This document shows, in pieces, positions 7,456 through 12,802 of a stretch of 12,802 bases of DNA; within the stretch, counting starts at the first letter, position 1, and every line of letters begins with the position of its first letter. The stretch comes from Aquisalimonas sp. Its GTDB lineage: Bacteria; Pseudomonadota; Gammaproteobacteria; Nitrococcales; Aquisalimonadaceae. The stretch spans positions 1 to 12,802 of the forward strand of contig SKYZ01000184.1 of assembly GCA_007127625.1 (NCBI GenBank), written 5' to 3'. Under the pieces are notes generated by a model. The model was not told where the DNA came from, did no database searches, and was given only the letters and a program-made list of their open reading frames with translations. The translations under genes and the position numbers were made by a program.

Positions 7456-7472
7456 GTGTTATATTGTTGCAC
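7456..7472 (+). promoter_or_regulatory. Zur-box-like palindrome with overlapping -10-like TATATT
   Basis: GTGTTATATTGTTGCAC is an imperfect palindrome whose left half GTGTTATA fits known gammaproteobacterial Zur sites; the right half keeps the outer CAC but is degenerate. It overlaps a -10-like TATATT (7460-7465) and ends 21 nt before the zur ATG. No matching -35 is evident. Autoregulation of zur is the natural reading, but this is an inference from motif resemblance. Confidence 0.35.
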
Positions 7473-7493
7473 AAGCAAGACGGAGCTGGCGCC

Positions 7494-8003
7494 ATGAGCA
7501 CGACAGTGGTAACACCGTTCAAGCACGAAGGCCATGATCACGATCATTGCGTGGACGACGCCCTTGCCCGTGCGGAACGGCAGTGCGAGCGACGCGGCGT
7601 CCGGTTGACGCCGATCCGGCGGCGGGTGCTGGAACTCATCTGGCGCCGGCACGAGCCCATGAAGGCCTACGATCTCCTGGATATGCTGCGTGCGGAGCGG
7701 CGCAGCGCCGCACCACCGACGGTATATCGCGCGCTGGATTTTCTGCTGGAGGAAGGCCTGATCCACCGCATCGAATCCCTGAATGCCTATGTGGGATGCG
7801 GTGACCCCGACCGTCCCCACGTGGGGCAGTTCCTGATCTGCAGGCACTGCAATGCCGTGGCCGAGATGAACGATGCCGATGTCCACAAGGTACTTGCGGA
7901 CAAGGCCGGCGATCTCGGTTTCCAGGTGGGCACGCAGACCATCGAGATCAATGGCCTTTGCCCCATCTGCCGTGACCAGGGGCACGCCCTGAACGCGGTC
8001 TGA
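7494..8003 (+). CDS. zur: Fur-family metal-responsive repressor, probably zinc uptake regulator Zur
   Basis: A 169-residue Fur-superfamily repressor. The N-terminus has a His/Cys-rich stretch HEGHDHDHC (11-19), then a winged-helix DNA-binding domain (RLTPIRRRVLELIWRRHEPMKAYDLLDML, APPTVYRALDFLLEEGLIHRIESLNAYVGC). The C-terminal dimerisation domain has the two CxxC pairs of the structural zinc site (C116/C119 and C156/C159). The PPTVYRALDFLLE...HRIESLNA pattern and the HEHDHC-like leader match gammaproteobacterial Zur better than Fur or PerR. C102, H109 and the N-terminal histidines are candidate sensing ligands. The ATG at 7494 is chosen over one 165 nt upstream because GGAG precedes it by 8 nt and the upstream extension has no family resemblance. 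It is divergent from etfBA; no zinc-uptake genes are in the window. Confidence 0.88.
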   Translation: MSTTVVTPFKHEGHDHDHCVDDALARAERQCERRGVRLTPIRRRVLELIWRRHEPMKAYDLLDMLRAERRSAAPPTVYRALDFLLEEGLIHRIESLNAYVGCGDPDRPHVGQFLICRHCNAVAEMNDADVHKVLADKAGDLGFQVGTQTIEINGLCPICRDQGHALNAV

Positions 8004-8023
8004 AGTTTCTCCTCGAGATGCCG

Positions 8024-8041
8024 GCTGACCGCGCGGTCGGC
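8024..8041. repeat. GC-rich palindrome after zur
   Basis: GCTGACCGCGCGGTCGGC contains the perfect 12-bp palindrome GACCGCGCGGTC extended by further pairs. It starts 20 nt after the zur stop. It could weaken transcription past zur, but it has no T-run and almost no loop, so it is not a standard intrinsic terminator. Confidence 0.35.
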
Positions 8042-8110
8042 TTGCCCCTGACCGGTATCCGTCATAAGGTTATCCGGCCTGCACTAACGTACACGGAGAA
8101 GTTCCTCGTC

Positions 8111-9502
8111 ATGCGTGCACTCACCCGGCGGCTCGGTTTCGTCCTCTGTTTCGGCGGTGTCTCCCTGATCGCCGCCCAGACCGCCATTCCCAACGACACC
8201 ATGGACCTCAGCGAGGCCTACCGCCTCGCGGTGGAGCAGGACCCGCAACTGCGCGCCGCCCAGGCACGCCTGCGCGCCAGCGAGGAACTCGGCAATCAGG
8301 CCCGCGCGCTGTTCCTGCCCGACATCAATGTCCAGGCGGGAGCAAACCAGAACTGGGAAAACTCCCAGCTCGGCGACCAGTCCAGGAACAGCGTTGACTA
8401 CCAGAGCTGGTCCGCCGGCGTTGAGCTGGTGCAGCCGCTGTTCCGCCGCGAGAGCTTCGCCATTGCCGACCAGAACGAGATCCTCCAGGACCAGGCCGGG
8501 CTGCAGTACGCCCAGAGCCAGCAGGACATTCTGCTGCGTGTCAGCGAGGCCTACTTCGACCTGTTGCTGGCCCAGGACACCCTGGAATTCACGGAAGCGG
8601 AACTGGAGGCGGTGGAGTCGGAACTGCGGCGGGCCGAGCGCGCCCTGGAGGTCGGTAGCGGCACTGTCACCGACCGCGACGAGGCGCGGGCCAGGGTGGA
8701 CCAGGTGGAGGCCCAGCGCCTGCGGGCCCAGAACGATCTGCAGATCGCCCGGGAGAATCTGCGCAGCCTCATCGGGCGCCCCCCCGCTGAACTGGTGGGC
8801 CTGCGCGAGGACTTCACTGCCCAGCCACCCTCCCCCGATTCGCCGGAAGTCTGGGCGGACCGCGCCGAGCGCAACAACCTCACGGTGCGCCTGTCCGAGG
8901 GCGCGTTCCGCCGGTCCCGGGCCGAGATCCGCAGGATCGAGGGGGAGCGCAGCCAGCGGGCGGATTTCGTCGCCAGTTACGGCCGCAACTACCAGAGCGA
9001 CAGTCTCGGCTTTGGCCAGCAGCAGCAACCGGGCATCGACGGCGAGATCGACAGCGAACAGACCCAAGTGGGCATCAGCGTCACCATGCCCCTGTATACC
9101 GGCGGGCGCATCGGATCCCAGTCCCGCGAAGCCCAGGCGGAACGCGATGCCTTCTTCGAGGAGTCCATCGACGCCAAGCGCCAGGCCCGCCTGCAGGCGG
9201 AATCCGCCTACCTCAACCTGGTGTCGAACCTGCGCCAGATCAGCGCGCTGGAGCAGGCGCTGGAATCGGTTCGCAGCACCGAACGCTCCACCCGGCGTGG
9301 TCTGGAGGTCGGACTGCGCACCACCCTGGATGTGCTCAACATCCAGCGGGACCGCTTCGCCACCAAGCGGGATCTGGCCGAGGCCCGCTACAATTACCTG
9401 CTGAACTACCTGCAGCTGCAGGTCGCCGTGGGCTCCGGGCTGGACGGCTCCACCGTGGACGACGTGAACTTCTTCCTCGCCGGTGACGGCAACACGGAGT
9501 AA
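8111..9502 (+). CDS. TolC-family outer-membrane efflux/secretion protein
   Basis: A 463-residue outer-membrane factor of the TolC family, the exit duct of type I secretion systems and tripartite efflux pumps. The start at 8111 gives a classical signal peptide (MRALTRRLGFVLCFGGVSLIAA, cleavage likely after A22). An upstream in-frame ATG at 8018 would bury it; GGAGAAG lies 9 nt before the chosen ATG. The mature protein shows the expected internal duplication. The first half has ALFLPDINVQAG (66-77), a beta segment ending VELVQPLF and the helix pair around VGSGTVTDRDEARARV (181-196). The second half has VGISVTMPLYTGGR (320-333) and VGLRTTLDVLNIQRDRFATKRDLAEARYNYL (400-430). The helices are long, charged and coiled-coil-like. 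No inner-membrane pump or adaptor is adjacent. It is followed after 6 nt by a C39-like lipoprotein, probably in one operon. TolC itself is not proven. Confidence 0.92.
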   Translation: MRALTRRLGFVLCFGGVSLIAAQTAIPNDTMDLSEAYRLAVEQDPQLRAAQARLRASEELGNQARALFLPDINVQAGANQNWENSQLGDQSRNSVDYQSWSAGVELVQPLFRRESFAIADQNEILQDQAGLQYAQSQQDILLRVSEAYFDLLLAQDTLEFTEAELEAVESELRRAERALEVGSGTVTDRDEARARVDQVEAQRLRAQNDLQIARENLRSLIGRPPAELVGLREDFTAQPPSPDSPEVWADRAERNNLTVRLSEGAFRRSRAEIRRIEGERSQRADFVASYGRNYQSDSLGFGQQQQPGIDGEIDSEQTQVGISVTMPLYTGGRIGSQSREAQAERDAFFEESIDAKRQARLQAESAYLNLVSNLRQISALEQALESVRSTERSTRRGLEVGLRTTLDVLNIQRDRFATKRDLAEARYNYLLNYLQLQVAVGSGLDGSTVDDVNFFLAGDGNTE

Positions 9503-9508
9503 TCCGCC

Positions 9509-10498
9509 GTGGCAGCAGCGCGTGTGCCTGCCGCCCTCCGCCTGATTGTGTGGCCGGTGCTGGCGCTGACCGGCCTGCTGACCCTGGGGGGCTGCGCGTC
9601 GTTCACTGCCATGGATGCCGACGAAGCGTTCAGCACTCCCCCGGAGGCGGTTGAACTCACTGACGTGCCCTACCATCCCCAGGAGGCTCTGCAGTGCGGG
9701 CCCGCGGCGCTGGCAGAGATGCTCGGCTGGAGCGGCCATGAGACAACGCCGGGAGCCCTGAAGGGCGATCTGTTCATCCCCACCCGCGAAGGCACTCTGC
9801 AGACCGAGATCCTCGCCCAGGCACGCATCCGGAACCGGGTGGCGTACCGCATACCAGGAACCTTCGACGCCCTGCTGGAGGAACTCCACGCCGGCCACCC
9901 GGTGATGGTGTTCCAGAACCTCGGTATGGCGTGGCTGCCGGTGTGGCACTACGCCGTGCTGGTGGGCTACGACCCGGAGGACGAGGCGTTCATCCTCCGC
10001 TCCGGCGAGCACGAGCGCCACAAGAGCCCTCTCGACCGCTTCCGGCGCACCTGGGAACGGGCCGACCAGTGGGCCGTGGTGATCATGCCTCCGGATCGTC
10101 TGCCGGCGACGGCGCAACCCACCTCGTGGCTGCGGGCGGCCCATGACCTGGAGACCATCGGCCGCGCGGAAACCGCGGAGGTCGCCTACCGTACGGGCCT
10201 TGAGCGCTGGCCCGGGCACGGGGGCCTGCACGTGGCCCTGGTCAACCTGCTGCATGCCAAGGGGGCTGCCGACGCGGCGGAAACCGCCGCCCGGCAGGGC
10301 CTGGACCAGGCCGATTCCCGTCGCGACGTGCTACGGAACAACCTGGCAATGCTGCTGCTCGAGCGCGGTGCGTGCGACGAGGCCGAGGAGCTCGCGCGGG
10401 ACGCCGTCGCCGACGCGGACGGACCCTTCGCCGAAAACTTCCGCCGCACGCTGGAGAACATCCAGCAGCGCAAGCACAACGACGACGACTGCGACTGA
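9509..10498 (+). CDS. Lipoprotein with C39-like cysteine peptidase domain and TPR-like tail (PA2778 family)
   Basis: A 329-residue predicted lipoprotein. The hydrophobic signal (about 8-26) ends in the lipobox LGGC with C29 as the lipidated cysteine. Residues 46-195 form a C39-like papain-fold domain: QCGPAALAEML carries the oxyanion Gln62 and nucleophile Cys63, and WHYAVLVGYDPEDEAFILRSG carries His147. The usual third residue, Asp or Asn in a VNDP-type motif, is not obvious (ILRSG occurs there), so proteolysis is likely but not certain. Residues about 205-320 are helical repeats resembling TPRs (AETAEVAYRTGLERWP, LHVALVNLLHAKGAADAAETAARQGL, LRNNLAMLLLERGACDEAEELARDAV). The tail is acidic (HNDDDCD). 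The architecture matches the PA2778 family of C39-like lipoproteins. The GTG start has GGAG about 10 nt upstream, inside the end of the TolC gene. The substrate is unknown; the partner may be exported or surface-processed by the TolC-family neighbour. Confidence 0.88.
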   Translation: MAAARVPAALRLIVWPVLALTGLLTLGGCASFTAMDADEAFSTPPEAVELTDVPYHPQEALQCGPAALAEMLGWSGHETTPGALKGDLFIPTREGTLQTEILAQARIRNRVAYRIPGTFDALLEELHAGHPVMVFQNLGMAWLPVWHYAVLVGYDPEDEAFILRSGEHERHKSPLDRFRRTWERADQWAVVIMPPDRLPATAQPTSWLRAAHDLETIGRAETAEVAYRTGLERWPGHGGLHVALVNLLHAKGAADAAETAARQGLDQADSRRDVLRNNLAMLLLERGACDEAEELARDAVADADGPFAENFRRTLENIQQRKHNDDDCD

Positions 10499-10593
10499 CT
10501 CCGGGGCGCTGGTCAAGCCGGATGGTGCACGCTGGTACACTCCCGTCAGTATCCAACCCCCAGCAATGTTTCCCTCACCAACGGAGGTCGCCG

Positions 10594-10839
10594 ATGGACG
10601 AACAAACCCGCACCGAACTGGAAGCCGCCGCATTCCGCCAGCTGGTCAGCCACCTGCGGGAGCGCACCGACGTGCAGAACCTGGATCTCATGAACCTGGC
10701 CGGCTTCTGCCGCAACTGCCTCTCCAAGTAGTCCCGGGTCGCTGCCGAGGAGCGCGGGCTGGAGATGACCGATGATCAGGCGAAGGAAATCGTCTACGGC
10801 ATGCCGTACAGCGAGTGGAAGGACAAGTACCAGAAGTAA
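10594..10839 (+). pseudogene. DUF1244 (SMc04008-like) gene interrupted by an in-frame TAG
   Basis: The first 45 codons give a clear DUF1244 protein (ending DVQNLDLMNLAGFCRNCLSK), with the family's CRNC pair of cysteines near the end. Codon 46 is TAG (10729-10731). The same frame then continues for 35 more codons with the rest of the family (AAEERGLEMTDDQAKEIVYGMPYSEWKDKYQK) and stops at TAA 10837-10839. In homologues as I recall them the motif is CLSKWY, so TAG sits where tryptophan TGG is expected, a single-base change, and the following tyrosine codon is serine (TCC). The start is well supported by GGAGG 6 nt before the ATG. Simple readings are a recent nonsense mutation or a sequencing error; readthrough is less likely. 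A truncated 45-residue product would lack the C-terminal half. The family's function is unknown. Confidence 0.82.
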
Positions 10840-10863
10840 CGATCCGATGGTCCTGTCTCTGCC

Positions 10864-10878
10864 GGCGTGCGGCACGCC
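10864..10878. repeat. Perfect short inverted repeat upstream of the membrane-synthase gene
   Basis: GGCGTGC-G-GCACGCC is a perfect 7-bp inverted repeat with a one-base centre, 24 nt after the DUF1244 stop and just before an AT-rich promoter-like patch. It may be an operator or the relic of a terminator; there is no T-run behind it. Confidence 0.35.
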
Positions 10879-10882
10879 CCGA

Positions 10883-10895
10883 TATGATATAAAAT
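10883..10895 (+). promoter_or_regulatory. AT-rich -10-like patch before the MFS/spermidine synthase gene
   Basis: TATGATATAAAAT stands out in this GC-rich sequence and offers -10 hexamers TATGAT (10883-10888) or TATAAA (10888-10893). No good -35 lies 16-18 nt upstream. It would give a leader of about 30 nt before the ATG at 10928. Confidence 0.4.
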
Positions 10896-10927
10896 AACGG
10901 GCTTTCCGAAACCAGACCCGTTCCCGC

Positions 10928-12802
10928 ATGCCGCGCCTTGTCATCGCCGCCACCGCCGGGCTGTTCCTGCTGTCCGGGTTCGCCGCCCTGGTCTACCAGG
11001 TGCTCTGGGTCCGGGAACTCGGGCTGCTGTTCGGCAACACCGCCCAGGCTGCCGCCCTCGCCATCGCCATCTTCTTCGCCGGCCTCGCCGCCGGCGGGTG
11101 GATCTGGGGCCGAATCGCGCCGCGGGTCCGCTCCCCCCTGAAAGCCTTCGGCTTCCTGGAGATGGGCGTGGCGGCCACCGCCCTGGGCCATTTCTTCCTG
11201 CTGGACCTCTACCACGCCATCTACCCGACCCTGTTCACGGCGGCACACGGGACGGACTGGGCGGTCATCGCCCTGCGTGTGGGGCTCGGAGCCCTGGTTC
11301 TGTTCCCGCCGGCGTTCCTCATGGGCGGCACCCTGCCGATGATGGGCCAGCACATGGTGCGCCTCACCGGCCGGCTGTCCACCACCGGCACCGCCGTTTA
11401 CGCCCTCAACACCTTTGGCTCGGCAATGGGTGCTCTCGCCGCCGGGTTCATGCTGCCACCGCTGCTCGGCTTCAACGGCGCCTACATGCTGGCCATCGGT
11501 ATTGACCTGGGAGTCGGCCTGGCGGCGTTGGCACTCGCCCTGGCCACCGCATCGATCAGCGCACGCCCGCGGGACAGCAAGGAGCAGCGGCGGCGGCGCC
11601 GCATGTCCGCGCAACAGACAGAACCGCGGACGGCACCGCCGGAAACCCGGGGCAACGTGGAGCTCCCGGGGGCACTCATCATCCTGGTCGCGTTCGTCTC
11701 GGGCACGGCGACCCTGGGGGTGGAAGTCCTGTGGACACGGCTGTTCGCCCAGGTCCTGCAGAACTCCGTGTACACCTATGCGGTGGTGCTGGTGGCGTTC
11801 CTGCTGGCCCTGTCACTGGGGTCCCTGGCGGCCAATGCCCTCGCCCGCCTCCGCCGCCCGGCGCCGCGGCATGTGCTGCTGGCCGTACTGGCGGCATCGG
11901 CGCTGATCACGTCGGCATCGCCCTGGGCCTTCCACGCGGTCACCGGCGGGCTGTCCTACGTGGGCGCCGGCGCCTCCTGGCTGGAATACCTGGCAGCGGT
12001 CTCCACGGTGGCCCTGCTCATCATGGTGCTGCCGGGCATCCTCCTGGGTGTGACGCTGCCTTACCTGCTGCGCCTGTCGGAAACAACCAGCCCCGAACCC
12101 GGCGAGATCCTGGGACAGCTGGTGGCGGTGAATACCTCGGGCGCCATCGTCGGCTCCCTGGCTGCCGGCTTCGTGCTCCTGCCCTGGCTGGGTGTCAGCG
12201 GGAGTCTCCTGGCCCTGGCGGGACTCTACCCGGTGCTGATGATTCCGCTGATCCTGCGCGAACCGCTCTCGCTCCCGGCGCGACTGGGCTGGGCGGCGCC
12301 GGTCACCGCGGCCGCAGTGGCCCTGCTGTTCCTGCGCATCGACGGTCCGGCGGCGACCCAGATCGACAGCGCCGCCGGCGAGGAACTCATCGAACTGATC
12401 GAGGGCACCCACGCCACCGCCGCGGTGATCGAGCGCGGCCCTCACCGGCTGATCCGGGTGAACAACTTCTACACCCTGGGCGGCACCGGCGCCCTGGAAT
12501 CCGAACGCAATCAGACCCTGATTCCCATGCTCACCCACCCGGAACCGCGACGGGTGTTCTACCTGGGCATGGGCACGGGCATCACCGCCGGTGCGTCGCT
12601 GCTGTTCCCGGTGGAACGCGTGGATGTCTGTGAGCTGCTGCCGGAGGTGGTGGAACTGGCGGAGCGCCACTTCCGGCCCTGGACCCAGGGCCTGTTCGAC
12701 GACGACCGGGTCAACGTCCGCGCCGAAGACGGTCAGCACTGCCTGCGTCACGCGGACACCGAATACGACCTGATCATCAGCGACCTGTTCACCCCATGGA
12801 AA
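10928..12802 (+). CDS. Fused multi-pass membrane protein / spermidine synthase-like protein, 3' end outside window
   Basis: A large protein, 625 codons in the window and still open at the right edge. Residues 1-470 are a membrane domain with many hydrophobic segments, split by a basic, hydrophilic linker at about 212-245 (RRRRR at 221-225). The two halves are visibly repeated: LSGFAALVYQVLWVREL (15-31) matches VSGTATLGVEVLWTRLF (257-273), and NTFGSAMGALAAGFMLPPLLG (161-181) matches NTSGAIVGSLAAGFVLLPWLG (402-422). After 470 comes a cytoplasmic AdoMet-type Rossmann domain: motif I VFYLGMGTGITAG (543-555), acidic E569 in VDVCELLPEVVELA, and DLIISDLFTPW (614-624). This layout is the 'fused MFS/spermidine synthase' type. 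True aminopropyltransferases have a different motif (D-S-S-D-P type) at the last position, so polyamine synthesis is doubtful. The ATG start gives the conserved N-terminus, though no clear Shine-Dalgarno is seen. Confidence 0.88.
   Translation, partial: MPRLVIAATAGLFLLSGFAALVYQVLWVRELGLLFGNTAQAAALAIAIFFAGLAAGGWIWGRIAPRVRSPLKAFGFLEMGVAATALGHFFLLDLYHAIYPTLFTAAHGTDWAVIALRVGLGALVLFPPAFLMGGTLPMMGQHMVRLTGRLSTTGTAVYALNTFGSAMGALAAGFMLPPLLGFNGAYMLAIGIDLGVGLAALALALATASISARPRDSKEQRRRRRMSAQQTEPRTAPPETRGNVELPGALIILVAFVSGTATLGVEVLWTRLFAQVLQNSVYTYAVVLVAFLLALSLGSLAANALARLRRPAPRHVLLAVLAASALITSASPWAFHAVTGGLSYVGAGASWLEYLAAVSTVALLIMVLPGILLGVTLPYLLRLSETTSPEPGEILGQLVAVNTSGAIVGSLAAGFVLLPWLGVSGSLLALAGLYPVLMIPLILREPLSLPARLGWAAPVTAAAVALLFLRIDGPAATQIDSAAGEELIELIEGTHATAAVIERGPHRLIRVNNFYTLGGTGALESERNQTLIPMLTHPEPRRVFYLGMGTGITAGASLLFPVERVDVCELLPEVVELAERHFRPWTQGLFDDDRVNVRAEDGQHCLRHADTEYDLIISDLFTPWK

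Larger units (their letters stand above)
7180..7493. other. Divergent intergenic region between etfB and zur
   Basis: This 314-bp region contains the etfBA promoter and structured leader (left half) and a Zur-box-like palindrome next to zur (right end). Between about 7320 and 7450 I see no gene; an upstream ATG at 7329 is in frame with zur, but the peptide it would add has no family similarity. A small inverted repeat CCCC-AACC-GGGG at 7421-7432 has no clear role. Confidence 0.6.

Noticed and set aside
7329..7493. Earlier in-frame start for zur
   Set aside because: The extra residues are Arg-rich and unlike the family, and the region holds promoter-like sequence; the ATG at 7494 has a good ribosome-binding site.
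8042..8064. Promoter for the TolC-family gene (TTGCCC, 17 nt, TAAGGT)
   Set aside because: The spacing is right but the -10 matches only three of six positions, too weak to list as a feature.
8018..8110. Earlier in-frame start for the TolC-family gene
   Set aside because: It would place the signal peptide 31 residues inside the protein; the start at 8111 gives a normal signal sequence.
8084..10255. A 723-codon open frame on the minus strand opposite the TolC-family and C39-like genes
   Set aside because: It has no recognisable domain, and both plus-strand genes have signal peptides, motifs and ribosome-binding sites. Long antisense frames are common in GC-rich coding DNA.

Overview
The window is GC-rich and tightly packed, and it reads as chromosomal DNA of a gammaproteobacterium. 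A Zur-type regulator, a TolC-family exporter protein, a PA2778-type C39-like lipoprotein and a DUF1244 gene all point that way. The codon bias and gene types would fit the Ectothiorhodospiraceae/Chromatiales, but that placement is an inference. I see no phage genes, insertion sequences, CRISPR array, rRNA or tRNA.

Left part (1-5143, all minus strand) is a catabolic-looking cluster. In order of transcription it holds a type III (CaiB/BaiF) CoA-transferase, a benzoylformate-decarboxylase-like ThDP enzyme, a crotonase-fold protein whose start overlaps the preceding stop (GTGA), and a GMC flavin oxidoreductase that runs off the left edge. The substrate cannot be read from the sequence. A GMC oxidoreductase, a ThDP C-C lyase, a crotonase and a CoA-transferase together suggest breakdown of an oxygenated organic acid or alcohol through CoA thioesters.

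Middle part (5144-7493). A 343-bp gap holds a cluster of REP-like hairpins in alternating orientation and a strong rho-independent terminator. Next come etfA and etfB (minus strand, transcribed etfB-etfA), the two subunits of electron transfer flavoprotein, which collects electrons from acyl-CoA dehydrogenases. They have a near-consensus sigma70-type promoter and a leader of about 100 nt with two inverted repeats. The promoter lies in a 314-bp divergent gap shared with zur.

Right part (7494-12802, all plus strand): a Fur-family regulator (probably Zur) preceded by a Zur-box-like palindrome; a TolC-family outer-membrane factor followed after 6 nt by a lipoprotein that joins a C39-like peptidase domain to a TPR-like tail; a DUF1244 gene interrupted by an in-frame amber codon where the family has tryptophan; and a large membrane protein fused to a spermidine-synthase-like domain, cut by the right edge.

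No wholly new system is obvious. The best leads are the broken DUF1244 gene, the REP/BIME-like array with a compensated stem change, the ThDP-crotonase pair with altered catalytic residues, and the TolC plus C39-like lipoprotein pair.
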